The notes beneath the pieces were generated by a model that had not been told where the DNA came from, made no database searches, and was given only the letters and a program-made list of their open reading frames with translations. From an uncultured Flavobacteriales bacterium (GTDB taxonomy: Bacteria; Bacteroidota; Bacteroidia; Flavobacteriales_D; Parvicellaceae), in assembly GCA_938075455.1 (NCBI GenBank), contig CALJHN010000029.1, forward strand, positions 1 through 34,210: 34,210 nt of DNA, given 5' to 3'. This document shows positions 1 through 9,101 of the stretch, in pieces. Position 1 is the first letter of the stretch, and every line of letters starts with the position of its first letter. Both the position numbers and the translations under genes were made by a program.

Positions 1-447
1 CTTGGAAATAAGAATTTACTTCCTGGAAATGGTCAAGTCTATTTTGAAGGTAAATCTATAGGAAAAACGTTTTTAGACCCCTACTCCACTAAAAAAACCA
101 ATGATTTATCTTTGAGTAGAGATGTTTCTATAATTTGTGAAAGAACATTAGAGAAAAAGTTTAGTTCAGAAACAAAAGTTGGAGACAATATAAGATTTGA
201 GAAAACCTATAAGCTTTCTTTAAAAAATAACAATGACAGTTCAGTTTCAATTGTACTTATTGATCAAATCCCAAAATCCGCCAAAAAATCAATTGATATT
301 CAACTATTGGAAAGCTCTGAAGCAATATTTGATAAGAAAAATGGAAAATTGAAATGGAATATTCAATTGAGTCCAAAAGAAGTTGTAGAGAAAAAATTTA
401 CTTTCACAGTTAAACATCCATCTGAAAGCAAAGTATCTGGATTTTAA
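1..447 (+). CDS. DUF4139 domain protein, C-terminal part (5' end outside window)
   Basis: The reading frame is open from base 1, so the gene begins to the left of the window and only about 148 C-terminal residues are seen. The fragment opens with the LPG-x-G-x-V-Y-F-x-G pattern, followed by the F-L-D-P and L-S-L-S-R-D segments. It ends in a beta-rich stretch with L-I-D-Q-I-P and W-x-I-Q-L-S-P-K-E. This is the usual C-terminus of DUF4139 proteins, which are annotated in Bacteroidota as mucoidy inhibitor MuiA family. The molecular function of that family is not established, and an envelope role is only inferred from the name. An internal TTG at 112 could be read as a start, but it lies inside the conserved domain and is not the real start. 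The stop TAA (445-447) lies 5 bases from the end of the convergent phosphohexomutase gene. Confidence 0.75.
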   Translation, partial: LGNKNLLPGNGQVYFEGKSIGKTFLDPYSTKKTNDLSLSRDVSIICERTLEKKFSSETKVGDNIRFEKTYKLSLKNNNDSSVSIVLIDQIPKSAKKSIDIQLLESSEAIFDKKNGKLKWNIQLSPKEVVEKKFTFTVKHPSESKVSGF

Positions 448-452
448 GCACT

Positions 453-1859
453 TTAAACCCCAATTTCTTTCTTACAAGCAGATAGTATGTCAATCGCGCC
501 TTTTAAGTCCTTAGATTCTGCATAACACCTTAGAACAGGCTCTGTTCCAGAGGGTCTTATCATCAACCACTCATCATCGCTTAATATAAATTTAAAACCA
601 TCTGTCTTATCTATACTTTGTACAGTATACTTTCCAAAAGACTGAAACTGGTCTTTATTGCATTTATTAACAATGGCATTTTTCAACTTCTCGTCAATAT
701 GAAGGTCATCTCTCCAATATTTAAAAGCTCCTACTAGTCCGTAAACTTCTTCAATAAGTTCTTCTAAAGATTTACCTGATTTAGCCATGTATTCAAATAA
801 AACAAGTCCCATCCATATGCCATCTCTTTCAGGAATATGTCCCTTGATAGCGATTCCTCCAGATTCTTCTCCCCCAATTAAAACATCTTCATTTATCATC
901 TGTTGAGCTATATATTTGAAGCCAACTTTAACTGTATCATGTGTCAATCCTAATATCTCCGCCAACCTAACTACCCTTGGAGTTGTAGAAGCAGCTACTA
1001 CCACCTTACCCTTTAAATTTTTAGATTTATTTAAATATAATAGCAGCAACAATATAATATGATGTGAATCTACAAATTCACCTTTGGAGTTATAAAGACC
1101 TAACCTGTCTGCATCTCCATCTGTTGCAAGACCAGCAGCAATATTTCTTTTTTCTTTAATTAAATTAGAAAATTCCGTTAAGTTTTTGGCAATTGGCTCT
1201 GGAGCCTGGCCCATAAATGAAGGATTTTCATCACAATGTAAAAAAGTCATATCAGGAAATAATTTATTCATAACATTTTGACCGGCACCAAACATAGCAT
1301 CATAAGCAAAATTTAATCCAGAATTTTTAATGGCCTCTAAATCAAAAGAAGATTCTATTCTATCTAAATACATCTGCTCTAAATCAACTATTTCAATATT
1401 ATTTTTTTCTATTTGCTTATCAATATCAATCTGGTTGAGATAAATTTTATCTTCAGACGGAATCAAACTTTCCACTTCATTAATTTTATCTGAGGATAGA
1501 GGACCACCAAAATGTCCTTTGAGCTTGTATCCATTATAAGCTGGTGGATTATGACTAGCAGTAATTACAACTCCTAATGAGGCTTTTAGTTCTTTAACTC
1601 CTAAAGAAATCATAGGAGTAGAAATAAATGTTTTTGCCATATGTACTTTTATTCCCTTAGAAATAAATACTTTAACAGCTGTTTCTACAAATAATTTCCC
1701 ACCAAATCTGCAATCATGTCCAATAACAATAGATGGTTTCTTAAAGTTTTTCAATGTCCATTCAGCAGTGGCGTATGCAACTCTTGAAACATTTTCAACT
1801 GTGAAGTCTTTTGCAATTATTGCTCTCCAACCATCTGTACCAAATTTTATATCTGACAT
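453..1859 (-). CDS. phosphoglucomutase/phosphomannomutase family protein
   Basis: This is a complete 468-residue alpha-D-phosphohexomutase, which interconverts hexose 1- and 6-phosphates in the cytoplasm to feed nucleotide-sugar synthesis. All four family signatures are visible: TASHNP with the catalytic phosphoserine at about Ser102, the Mg-binding DGDADR at 247-252, the sugar-binding GGEESGG loop at 329-335, and the phosphate-binding RPSGTEP at 435-441. The N-terminal FGTDGWR is also typical. Whether it prefers glucose, mannose or glucosamine phosphate cannot be decided by eye. The GEESGG loop rather than a GlmM-type loop argues for glucose/mannose. The ATG at 1859 follows a good -7 promoter box on the minus strand. 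The gene is divergent from trkA and convergent with the DUF4139 gene. Confidence 0.93.
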   Translation of the reverse strand: MSDIKFGTDGWRAIIAKDFTVENVSRVAYATAEWTLKNFKKPSIVIGHDCRFGGKLFVETAVKVFISKGIKVHMAKTFISTPMISLGVKELKASLGVVITASHNPPAYNGYKLKGHFGGPLSSDKINEVESLIPSEDKIYLNQIDIDKQIEKNNIEIVDLEQMYLDRIESSFDLEAIKNSGLNFAYDAMFGAGQNVMNKLFPDMTFLHCDENPSFMGQAPEPIAKNLTEFSNLIKEKRNIAAGLATDGDADRLGLYNSKGEFVDSHHIILLLLLYLNKSKNLKGKVVVAASTTPRVVRLAEILGLTHDTVKVGFKYIAQQMINEDVLIGGEESGGIAIKGHIPERDGIWMGLVLFEYMAKSGKSLEELIEEVYGLVGAFKYWRDDLHIDEKLKNAIVNKCNKDQFQSFGKYTVQSIDKTDGFKFILSDDEWLMIRPSGTEPVLRCYAESKDLKGAIDILSACKKEIGV

Positions 1860-1875
1860 TTCTTTCTATTTACCA

Positions 1876-1883
1876 CAAAAGTA
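1876..1883 (-). promoter_or_regulatory. -7 promoter box TACTTTTG for the phosphohexomutase gene
   Basis: The minus strand reads TACTTTTG, an exact match to the bacteroidete sigma-A -7 consensus TAnnTTTG, ending 16 bases before the ATG. A -33 TTTG is not clear; TTTC at 1901-1904 is the best candidate at 17 bases spacing. The expected leader is about 10 nt. Confidence 0.55.
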
Positions 1884-1966
1884 AAAAAACAAATAACTTA
1901 GAAAATATATTTATTAAAATGAACAATGTTTTTTTATAAATCTATATTTCAGTAATTAAAGACTTA

Positions 1967-1974
1967 TATATTTG
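1967..1974 (+). promoter_or_regulatory. -7 promoter box TATATTTG for trkA
   Basis: An exact TAnnTTTG match ends 17 bases upstream of the trkA ATG, facing away from the phosphohexomutase promoter in the same 132-base divergent gap. No convincing -33 TTTG is present at the expected distance. Confidence 0.5.
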
Positions 1975-1991
1975 CTTATAAATTATATCCT

Positions 1992-3332
1992 ATGAAGATT
2001 ATTATTGCTGGAGCAGGTGACCTTGGATCACATCTTGCTAAATTGTTGTCTTCAGAATCTCACGACATATACCTACTTGATCAAAACGAAGAAAGGTTAA
2101 ATACTATTTCTTCTCAAATAGATGTTTTTACAATTGCAGGTGATGCAAAATCAGTAGAGATTATGGAACAAAAGCTAATAAGTTCTTGCGATTTGTTAAT
2201 TGCAGTTACTTCAAGTGAAGAAACCAATATGCTAATATGTATTTTAGGAAAAAAACTAGGTGCGAAACGAACCATTGCAAGAATTAACGATGTTAATATA
2301 ATTAAAGAGAACAAAGAGCATTTTTATAATGAACTCGGTATAGACACTCTAATTTCTCCTACCTATCTTGCAACTCTTGAAATTCAAAGATTGGTAAACC
2401 AATCTGCTTTTACAGATGATATTGAATTTGACAATGGAAAGCTTACTGTATTTGGAATATCATTATCAAAAAATTCTAGTCTTATTAATAAAACAGTAAG
2501 AGAAAGTGCAGATTTAAATCCAAATTTAAGTTTTAAGCCATTAGCACTTCATAGAGATCATCTTACTCTAATTGTAAATGGTGAAACAGTATTAAAAGAA
2601 AATGACATTGTATACTTTATTTCTTTAAAAGATTCGATTCCCAATATTATTAAACTTTGTGGTAAAAACAATTTTAAAATTAAAGATGTAATGATTATTG
2701 GTGGTAGTAGAATTGGTATTAACACCGCAGAACTTTTAGAAAATGATTTCAGAGTAACTCTTGTAGAAAAAGACAAAGCCACATGTGAACAAATGGCAAA
2801 TACTCTTAAAAAAACCTTGATTATCAACATTGATGGACACGATGTTAAAATGCTTGAAGAAGAAGGATTAACAGAAATTGATGCACTTATTTCAGTAACT
2901 GCCGATTCAGAGATGAATATAATGACTTCCCTAGTTGGTAAAAGTCATGGCATTAAAAAGACAATTGCTAGAATTGAAAACTTTGATTACATCAATCTAT
3001 CTCAATCTATAGGAATAGATACTTTAATAAATAAAAAGATAATAGCAGCAGACAACATATTTAAATTTGTTAGAAAAGGAAATGTTTCTCTTGTGGCTAA
3101 CCTTCATGGAACAGATGCTGAGATTATAGAATTTGTAGTAAAAGACGGTTCTAAAATTACCAAAAGCCCAATTAATAAATTGAAGTTTCCTAACTCGTCT
3201 AAAATTGCTGGTGTTATTAGAAATGATATTCCAATAATTCCTTTCGGAGATTTTCATTTGAAAGAAAACGACAAAACCATAGTATTTTCATTAACTGAAT
3301 CTATCCAAAAAATTGAAAAATTCTTCCAATAA
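1992..3332 (+). CDS. trkA: Trk system potassium transporter regulatory subunit TrkA
   Basis: This 446-residue peripheral membrane protein binds NAD(H) and gates the TrkH potassium channel. It is a full-length tandem RCK protein. The first Rossmann half starts with GAGDLG (7-12) and has Asp30 at the end of strand 2. The second starts with GGSRIG (237-242) and has Glu259 in the equivalent position. Each half is followed by a TrkA-C-like segment. The length matches the two-RCK TrkA family (about 450). It overlaps the start of trkH by 20 bases, so the two are certainly cotranscribed and probably translationally coupled. ATG at 1992 is chosen because it directly precedes the first Rossmann strand. 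Confidence 0.95.
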   Translation: MKIIIAGAGDLGSHLAKLLSSESHDIYLLDQNEERLNTISSQIDVFTIAGDAKSVEIMEQKLISSCDLLIAVTSSEETNMLICILGKKLGAKRTIARINDVNIIKENKEHFYNELGIDTLISPTYLATLEIQRLVNQSAFTDDIEFDNGKLTVFGISLSKNSSLINKTVRESADLNPNLSFKPLALHRDHLTLIVNGETVLKENDIVYFISLKDSIPNIIKLCGKNNFKIKDVMIIGGSRIGINTAELLENDFRVTLVEKDKATCEQMANTLKKTLIINIDGHDVKMLEEEGLTEIDALISVTADSEMNIMTSLVGKSHGIKKTIARIENFDYINLSQSIGIDTLINKKIIAADNIFKFVRKGNVSLVANLHGTDAEIIEFVVKDGSKITKSPINKLKFPNSSKIAGVIRNDIPIIPFGDFHLKENDKTIVFSLTESIQKIEKFFQ

Positions 3333-4803
3333 AAGCATAGGATTATTCAATAAATCTGTAATATTTTATGTTATAGGTACTCTTACCTTGCTCAATGGTT
3401 TTCTAATGCTTAGTTGTATCCCATTTTCATTAGTTTATGACTTTAGTGAAGAGTTACATTGGGATTTTTTATTGTGTGGAGCAATAACCATTTTTTCTGG
3501 TTTCCTTATGAGATGGATCACTAAAAAACATAAAAGTTCTGAAATCAAAAAGCGTGACGGATACTTAATTGTAGTTGGAGGTTGGCTATTTATGACTCTA
3601 TTTGGATCTCTTCCCTATTTAATATCAGGAAGTATTCCAGACTTGACCAATGCTTTTTTTGAAACAATGTCTGGTTTTACCACCACAGGCTCTACCATAT
3701 TAGACGACATAGAATCTTTACCAAAAAGTATTCTTTTTTGGAGAAGTATGACCCAGTGGATTGGAGGAATGGGAATAATTGTTTTAACTATTGCTATTTT
3801 ACCACTTTTAGGGATTGGAGGCATGGAATTATTTATAGCGGAAGCGCCTGGCCCAACCAAAGACAAAATCCATCCTAGAATCAAGGAAACAGCCAAAAGA
3901 CTTTGGATTATTTATTTTGGGTTAACGGTTTTAGAGACTGTTATTCTAATGGTTATTGGATTGGATTTTTTTGATGCTTTAAATCATTCATTAACTACTA
4001 CTTCAACCGGTGGTTTTTCTACCAAACAAGCTTCTATTGCAGCTTTTCAAAATCCATGGGTAGAAGCTGTTATTGTAATTTTTATGCTTTTGGCAGGTAC
4101 GAACTTTACTTTAATTTATTTTGGATTAAAAATGAGATTTAATAAAATTCTTAAAAATGATGAATTTAAATGGTATATAACTTCCATTTTTCTTGTTGTA
4201 ATCACCCTCACTTTATACCATTCTTATTCCCAAGAAATTACAATATTAAAATCCTTTAGAGAGATCTGCTTTCAAGTAGTTTCTATAATTACTACTACTG
4301 GTTATTCTACTGCCGATTATACCATTTGGGGTTCTTTTATGTCATTTATTTTCTTTTTGTTTCTATTCTCAGGAGCCTCTGCAGGAAGTACAAGTGGAGG
4401 AATAAAAATTGTAAGAATCATTTTACTAATAAAAAATGGATTGCTTGAATTTAAAAGAAGATTACATCCAAAAGCAGTGATTCCAGTAATTCTAAATGGT
4501 TCTTCTATTTCTAACCAAATAACTTATAACCTTCTTGCATTTATCTTTTTATATCTCTTTGTTTTTGTAATAGGCTCTATTTTTCTTACTGCCTTAGGAA
4601 TAGATATTATTACCTCGTTAAGTGCTGTTGCTTCTGCCGTGGGAAATGTTGGTCCGGGAATTGGTAACGTTGGTCCCTCCTTTTCATTCAATGATATTCC
4701 TAATATTGGAAAATGGATTTTATCCTTATTAATGTTAATGGGGAGATTGGAATTATTTACAGTTTGTCTATTATTTACTCCTTATTTTTGGAAAAGAATT
4801 TAA
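3313..4803 (+). CDS. trkH: Trk/Ktr-type potassium channel subunit TrkH
   Basis: This 496-residue inner-membrane K+ translocation subunit has many hydrophobic segments arranged in the four M1-P-M2 repeats of the family. The four selectivity-filter regions can be seen: TTTGST (123-128), TSTGGFST (230-237), TTTGYST (327-333) and AVGNVGPG (442-449). It pairs with TrkA encoded immediately upstream. The start is a TTG at 3313 inside the trkA coding sequence. No ATG lies in frame before the first membrane helix, so TTG is the best choice. The stop codon is followed one base later by the miaE ATG, placing that tRNA gene in the same transcript. Confidence 0.94.
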   Translation: MKNSSNKSIGLFNKSVIFYVIGTLTLLNGFLMLSCIPFSLVYDFSEELHWDFLLCGAITIFSGFLMRWITKKHKSSEIKKRDGYLIVVGGWLFMTLFGSLPYLISGSIPDLTNAFFETMSGFTTTGSTILDDIESLPKSILFWRSMTQWIGGMGIIVLTIAILPLLGIGGMELFIAEAPGPTKDKIHPRIKETAKRLWIIYFGLTVLETVILMVIGLDFFDALNHSLTTTSTGGFSTKQASIAAFQNPWVEAVIVIFMLLAGTNFTLIYFGLKMRFNKILKNDEFKWYITSIFLVVITLTLYHSYSQEITILKSFREICFQVVSIITTTGYSTADYTIWGSFMSFIFFLFLFSGASAGSTSGGIKIVRIILLIKNGLLEFKRRLHPKAVIPVILNGSSISNQITYNLLAFIFLYLFVFVIGSIFLTALGIDIITSLSAVASAVGNVGPGIGNVGPSFSFNDIPNIGKWILSLLMLMGRLELFTVCLLFTPYFWKRI

Positions 4804-4804
4804 A

Positions 4805-5383
4805 ATGGAATTAAAATTAAAATACGAAACTCCCATAGAATGGGCTCATCAAGCAGTAACAGATATAGATTCGTTTCTTCAAGATCATGCAGATGCAGAA
4901 AGAAAAGTAGCAAATATGTGTTTGTCTCTAATTGCAAAATATCCAAACAGAACTGAAATAATAGATGAATTAATTCAAATATCTGTTGAAGAATTGTTAC
5001 ACTTTAAACAGGTTTACGAACTAATAAGATATAGAGGGAATGAACTAAATGGAGTTTTTCAAAAAGATCCGTATATGAAGGGAATTATGCCAATTATTCG
5101 TTCAGGATCTGATGAACTTTTCATGGATAGACTGATAATTGCTTCCGTAGCTGAGTTAAGAGGTTCTGAAAGATTTAAACTTATTGGTGAAGTTGTACAA
5201 GATCCTAAAATTTCAAAGTTTTACACCAATCTACATATTCAAGAGTTACTACATATAGATTCTTTTATTAAAATGGCTAAATGTTATTTTGACCACGATA
5301 TAGTAGACCAGCGTACAGAAGAAATTTTAACCAAAGAAGCTGAAGTTTCAAAAAACCTTCCATGGCGATCAGCAATTCACTAA
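4805..5383 (+). CDS. miaE: tRNA-(ms2io6A)-hydroxylase MiaE
   Basis: MiaE is a diiron monooxygenase that hydroxylates the isopentenyl group of ms2i6A at tRNA position 37, using O2. The 192-residue protein is all-helical in character and carries the expected carboxylate/His ligand set: Glu32 in the A-E-R-K segment, E63-x-x-H66, Glu117 in the A-E-L-R-G-S-E-R-F segment, and E147-x-x-H150. The D-H-A-D-A-E-R-K and E-E-L-L-H-F-x-Q-V segments are diagnostic. It depends on MiaA and MiaB, which are not in this window. The ATG lies one base after the trkH stop codon, so translation is probably coupled to the K+ channel gene, with no obvious functional link. Confidence 0.92.
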   Translation: MELKLKYETPIEWAHQAVTDIDSFLQDHADAERKVANMCLSLIAKYPNRTEIIDELIQISVEELLHFKQVYELIRYRGNELNGVFQKDPYMKGIMPIIRSGSDELFMDRLIIASVAELRGSERFKLIGEVVQDPKISKFYTNLHIQELLHIDSFIKMAKCYFDHDIVDQRTEEILTKEAEVSKNLPWRSAIH

Positions 5384-5424
5384 GTAGATTTGATATTTTG
5401 TAGTTTTTAATTAAATTTATAGCA

Positions 5425-6009
5425 GTGGATATTTCATTTGCCAACATTAGTAAACTCAATAATCTAAAACCTAAAAAAGGTAGGCTTTTATTGGCTGAAC
5501 CCTTTATGAACGATGACCACTTTTCAAGATCTGTTATATACATGTGTGAACATGACAAAACAGGATCCTACGGATTTATTCTAAATAACAAACTAAATAT
5601 TAAATTAGACGAAATAATCCCTGATATAGAAATACCAAATATAAATGTCTATTATGGCGGACCTGTTCATTCTAGTAATCTTTTTTTTCTACATCAATTA
5701 GGAGACATTATTGATAGTTCTGTTAAAATAAGTGATAATATTTGGACCTCAGGTGACTTCAATCAGATTATAGAGTTTATGAATATGGGTATTTTAGATA
5801 TTAACAAGATTAAATTCTTTCTTGGTTATGCAGGTTGGACCAAAAACCAACTAGAAACAGAATTTGACTCCAACTCATGGATTGCAATTGACTTAAAGAA
5901 AGAAAATATATTTTGTAAAAATGATGATCTATGGAAAGAAGTATTGTCAAATAGAGGAGGGAAATTAAAAGCTATTGCCAATTTCCCTATTAATCCTACC
6001 GATAACTAG
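5425..6009 (+). CDS. yqgE: YqgE/AlgH family protein
   Basis: The protein has 194 residues and belongs to the YqgE/AlgH family (formerly DUF179), whose biochemical role is unsettled despite old links to alginate regulation. Visible signatures are the N-terminal G-R-L-L-L-A-E-P-F, the Y-G-F-I-L-N-N segment, Y-Y-G-G-P-V, and F-L-G-Y-A-G-W near the C-terminus. The start is GTG at 5425: the conserved lysine-rich segment before L-L-L-A-E-P must be included and no ATG precedes it in frame. It follows miaE by 41 bases on the same strand and may be cotranscribed. Its 3' end overlaps the convergent aminotransferase gene by 14 bases. Confidence 0.9.
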   Translation: MDISFANISKLNNLKPKKGRLLLAEPFMNDDHFSRSVIYMCEHDKTGSYGFILNNKLNIKLDEIIPDIEIPNINVYYGGPVHSSNLFFLHQLGDIIDSSVKISDNIWTSGDFNQIIEFMNMGILDINKIKFFLGYAGWTKNQLETEFDSNSWIAIDLKKENIFCKNDDLWKEVLSNRGGKLKAIANFPINPTDN

Positions 6010-6847
6010 ATAAATTTTGATTTAACTTTTCAATGATTTTCTTAGAAATTGAGTTGTAAAATCTTTTTTTCTTGTATCCACCAACCCAACTTATTCCACT
6101 AATAACATTAGATAAAAATATTTCTCTTGACTTTTCTATATCCTCTTTATATATATTTGATTCTAATACGTTAATCCCCAAATCTGTAGCAGCTCTAATC
6201 ACTTCAGTTCTCATTATTCCTTGGATACAACCACTATTTAATGGTGGAGTTAGTAATACTTCGTCTTTTAAAAAAAATATGTTAGAATTTGAAGATTCAA
6301 TAATTTCACTTTTTTCATTTAATATAAACAAATCATCTAAGTTATTTTCTAATGCCGTTACAGCTGCAAGAACATAAAGCAATGAATTAAATGTTTTAAA
6401 AAAAGAAAGTTGGTTAACGGTCTTTGAATATTCATTGTATATATCTACTAAATATCCTTTTTTGTTAAGTTGGTAACGGTTGTGTTCTAAATCTGTAGCT
6501 TCGATAATAAAACTCATTTGATTAGTCTCTGGTTTGTATGTTCCCAATCCTGCTCTAAAAACATAAACCTTAACCTTTCCTCCACTCTTAATGTTTTTAT
6601 AAAGTAAAAGTTCGTTTATATATCTCTCTAAAGAGTTTAGATTAAAGGAGTAATTTTGTTTAATTTTTAAAACCTCTAGTCCAGTAGAAATTCTTTTGAA
6701 ATGAGCATCTAAAAAAATACTTTCTCCGTTAATCACCCTAATTGTTTCAAATAATCCATCGCCAAAGTTAAAACCTCTTTTAAATTGATTAAAACTAATC
6801 GAATCCCCATCTGTTATTTGTCCGTTTAAATTAATTGGGTTAAGCAT
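5996..6847 (-). CDS. class IV aminotransferase, probable 4-amino-4-deoxychorismate lyase
   Basis: This is a 283-residue fold-type IV PLP enzyme. The N-terminal R-G-F-x-F-G-D-G-L-F-E-T-I-R segment (24-37) is typical. The PLP lysine is predicted at Lys151 in S-F-F-K-T-F-N, and the later E-S-S-N-S-N-I-F segment (184-191) gives the usual glutamate. The length and the K-T-x-N context favour 4-amino-4-deoxychorismate lyase (PabC, folate pathway) over a branched-chain aminotransferase, which is normally longer, but D-amino acid aminotransferase is not excluded. It is the last gene of the minus-strand run that begins at pyrR, 4 bases after the rhomboid gene. Its 3' end overlaps yqgE. A glutamine amidotransferase that could serve the same pathway lies at 20880-21440. 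Confidence 0.8.
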   Translation of the reverse strand: MLNPINLNGQITDGDSISFNQFKRGFNFGDGLFETIRVINGESIFLDAHFKRISTGLEVLKIKQNYSFNLNSLERYINELLLYKNIKSGGKVKVYVFRAGLGTYKPETNQMSFIIEATDLEHNRYQLNKKGYLVDIYNEYSKTVNQLSFFKTFNSLLYVLAAVTALENNLDDLFILNEKSEIIESSNSNIFFLKDEVLLTPPLNSGCIQGIMRTEVIRAATDLGINVLESNIYKEDIEKSREIFLSNVISGISWVGGYKKKRFYNSISKKIIEKLNQNLSSYR

Positions 6848-6851
6848 TTTT

Positions 6852-7484
6852 CTAAATGTTTTGAAAATAATAAATTATCTTTTGAAAAAAGAGCATTAGA
6901 TTATTATAATCGTAAGCATTAATAAAAATAATTCCAAATATAGAGCCACTGATATGTGCATCATGAGCAATATTAGAATATTGTTTTTTACTTAAGTAAT
7001 GTTCTGCAAAAAGATATAAAATTCCAAATATAAAGCCTGGGAGGAATAAACCTGGAATTAATATCAAACCAAGCTCTCTAAGTGGGTAAATTACTATGTA
7101 AGCAAATACGATAGCTGAAACTGCTCCTGAAGCACCCAAACTACTGTAATTTGGATTGTTTTTATGCTTAAAAATGGATGGAAGGGTTGCAAAAACAATT
7201 CCTAGAATATAAAAAGATATATAATAAATCCAACCAACTTCAGAAGAGGAAAGAAAATATGATTCCAAAGAAGGACCAAAAATATATAGTACATACATAT
7301 TAAAAAATAGATGTAAAAAATCTGCATGAATAAATCCATGAGTCAATAGAATCCACCATTTCTTATTATTGGTGTAATGGTAAGGTGAAAACAATAAATC
7401 ATTTTTTAAAGAATAATTGTTGAACGAAATAAATGAAACTATAAAAGTGATAATGATGATAATTGTAGTATAACTAAATAGCAT
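6852..7484 (-). CDS. rhomboid family intramembrane serine protease
   Basis: This 210-residue polytopic membrane protein has about six hydrophobic segments. Rhomboid signatures are clear: H-L-F-F-N-M at 58-63, the nucleophile Ser119 in G-A-S-G-A, and the catalytic His177 in A-H-I-S-G-S-I-F-G. The Ser/His dyad is intact, so it should be active and cleave transmembrane helices in the inner membrane. The substrate is unknown. It sits 6 bases downstream of mnmD and 4 bases upstream of the aminotransferase gene, inside a housekeeping run that does not suggest a partner. Confidence 0.92.
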   Translation of the reverse strand: MLFSYTTIIIIITFIVSFISFNNYSLKNDLLFSPYHYTNNKKWWILLTHGFIHADFLHLFFNMYVLYIFGPSLESYFLSSSEVGWIYYISFYILGIVFATLPSIFKHKNNPNYSSLGASGAVSAIVFAYIVIYPLRELGLILIPGLFLPGFIFGILYLFAEHYLSKKQYSNIAHDAHISGSIFGIIFINAYDYNNLMLFFQKIIYYFQNI

Positions 7485-7490
7485 AAAATT

Positions 7491-8162
7491 TTAAACTTTG
7501 GTTGCTCTAAGCATTTCTCTTTTTCCTGGTGGTCCTTCTAGTCTTTCTACAAAATACCCTACTTTTTCTAAATCTCTTCTTACCTGCCCCTTGGCACAAT
7601 AAGTTACCAACACTCCATTATTGGAAGTTAAATTAAATAATTTACTAAAAACATCAACTTTCCAAAGTTCTGGTTGTTTGTTAGGAGCAAATGCATCAAA
7701 ATATATTACATCATATAATTTATTAATATTAAAATCTTTCAATTCTAATTTATATTTCTCAATAGAAAATTGCTTATTAATTTTGACGGCCTTTCCCCAA
7801 AAAGATTGATGAATCAATTTAAAAACATCTAATTGTTTAGAGTCTAGATTAAAATTAAGATTGTCAATTATTTTCATTTCTAAAGGAAATGGTTCCAAGG
7901 AAGTATAATTCAAAGAAATGTTTAATTTTAGATTTTCTATAAATGTTAAAATACAATTTAGACCAGTCCCAAAGCCTATATCTAGAATATTTATGTTTTT
8001 AACGGATTTAAACAAATCAACAAAATCAAGAAAGCCTTTATTTATAAAAACATGAATCGACTCATTTAAAGCCCCATGAATAGAATGGTAATGTTCGTCC
8101 AACAATGAATTATAAAGAGTAGAAGAACCATCAGCTGTTTGCTTAAAATATAGATTGTTCAA
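7491..8162 (-). CDS. mnmD: stand-alone tRNA mnm5(s2)U34 methyltransferase MnmD
   Basis: This 223-residue SAM-dependent methyltransferase corresponds to the N-terminal (MnmC2/DUF752) half of the fused MnmC of gammaproteobacteria and performs the last methylation to mnm5(s2)U at the wobble position. Visible motifs are the SAM loop DIGFGTGLN (61-69), the catalytic-region segment Y-F-D-A-F-A-P-N-K-Q-P-E-L-W (154-167), T-Y-C-A-K-G-Q-V-R-R (187-196), and the terminal G-P-P-G-K-R-E-M. No FAD oxidoreductase half follows. The start is TTG at 8162; an in-frame stop lies immediately upstream and no ATG is available. It is 5 bases downstream of rnz, another tRNA gene. Confidence 0.9.
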   Translation of the reverse strand: MNNLYFKQTADGSSTLYNSLLDEHYHSIHGALNESIHVFINKGFLDFVDLFKSVKNINILDIGFGTGLNCILTFIENLKLNISLNYTSLEPFPLEMKIIDNLNFNLDSKQLDVFKLIHQSFWGKAVKINKQFSIEKYKLELKDFNINKLYDVIYFDAFAPNKQPELWKVDVFSKLFNLTSNNGVLVTYCAKGQVRRDLEKVGYFVERLEGPPGKREMLRATKV

Positions 8163-8167
8163 TTACT

Positions 8168-9082
8168 TTAATTTTTAATTTGATATTTATATCCATCATA
8201 GGCTGCAACTGTGTTTTTAAATATACTAGAGGCTTCTTGAACGAACTTTTCAACATCATCATACCTAGCAGAAAAATGTCCTAAGATTAACATTTTAGAA
8301 TTGGAATTTAAAGCAATTTTAGCAGCTTGATATGCTGTAGAATGCTTGGTTTTAGATGCTTTGTTTTTTAATTCTTCTAAGAATGTAGATTCATGATATA
8401 AAACATCAACATCTTTTATGAATGGAATTATTTTTTTATCGTATTTGGTATCTGCACAATAAGCATAAGATCTAGCTTTATTTCCTGAAATGGTAACATC
8501 TTTGTATTCAATAGACTTACCATCCACAACACAGTTTTCTCTATTTTTTAATTTTTTGATTTCTCCAATTCCAAGACCTAAATCTTTGATTTTTGCTTTT
8601 ATTATATTTCTTTGAGACTTTTTTTCTTTAAATAAAAAACCACAGCATGGAACAGAATGATTAACTGGAAAAGAAAAAATTTCTAATATATTGTCTTCAA
8701 AAAGCTTAGTGATTTTTTTAAAATTAAGTGCATTAAAATTTAAATCAAAATTGTAAATTTTTCCTGAAATTTGATTGTGGGCATTAATTAAATTCAATAG
8801 TTCTTTAGGAGCATATATATTAATAGGGTTTTTTCTTCCAAGTAAACTCAATGTAGATAAGTAACCAAATAATCCTAAAAAATGATCTCCATGTAGATGA
8901 CTTATGAAAATATTGTCAATCTTAGAAAATTTACATTTAAACTTTCTTAATTGGATTTGAAAACCCTCACCACAATCGATAAGAAAATGTCGATCTTGTA
9001 TATTTAAATACTGAGAAGTTGGATTTCTCTCTAAGGTTGGAATTGCACCTCCAGAACCAAGAATAGTTAGTTCAAACTTCAT
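8168..9082 (-). CDS. rnz: ribonuclease Z
   Basis: This is a 304-residue tRNA 3' endonuclease of the metallo-beta-lactamase superfamily, which removes 3' trailers from pre-tRNAs. The zinc motif H62-x-H64-x-D66-H67 in S-H-L-H-G-D-H is present. So are the later metal ligands in N-H-S-V-P, the C-A-D-T segment, H-E-S-T-F, the H-S-T-A segment and L-G-H-F-S-A-R-Y. The N-terminus L-G-S-G-G-A-I-P-T is the family start. The length matches short-form RNase Z. It lies 19 bases downstream of the secreted-protein gene and 5 bases upstream of mnmD. Confidence 0.95.
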   Translation of the reverse strand: MKFELTILGSGGAIPTLERNPTSQYLNIQDRHFLIDCGEGFQIQLRKFKCKFSKIDNIFISHLHGDHFLGLFGYLSTLSLLGRKNPINIYAPKELLNLINAHNQISGKIYNFDLNFNALNFKKITKLFEDNILEIFSFPVNHSVPCCGFLFKEKKSQRNIIKAKIKDLGLGIGEIKKLKNRENCVVDGKSIEYKDVTISGNKARSYAYCADTKYDKKIIPFIKDVDVLYHESTFLEELKNKASKTKHSTAYQAAKIALNSNSKMLILGHFSARYDDVEKFVQEASSIFKNTVAAYDGYKYQIKN

Positions 9083-9101
9083 TTAATAAAGTTAGAAACT
9101 T

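Noticed and set aside
112..447. A complete small 111-residue protein starting at TTG 112
   Set aside because: The frame continues open to base 1 with conserved DUF4139 residues before 112, so this is the end of a larger gene.
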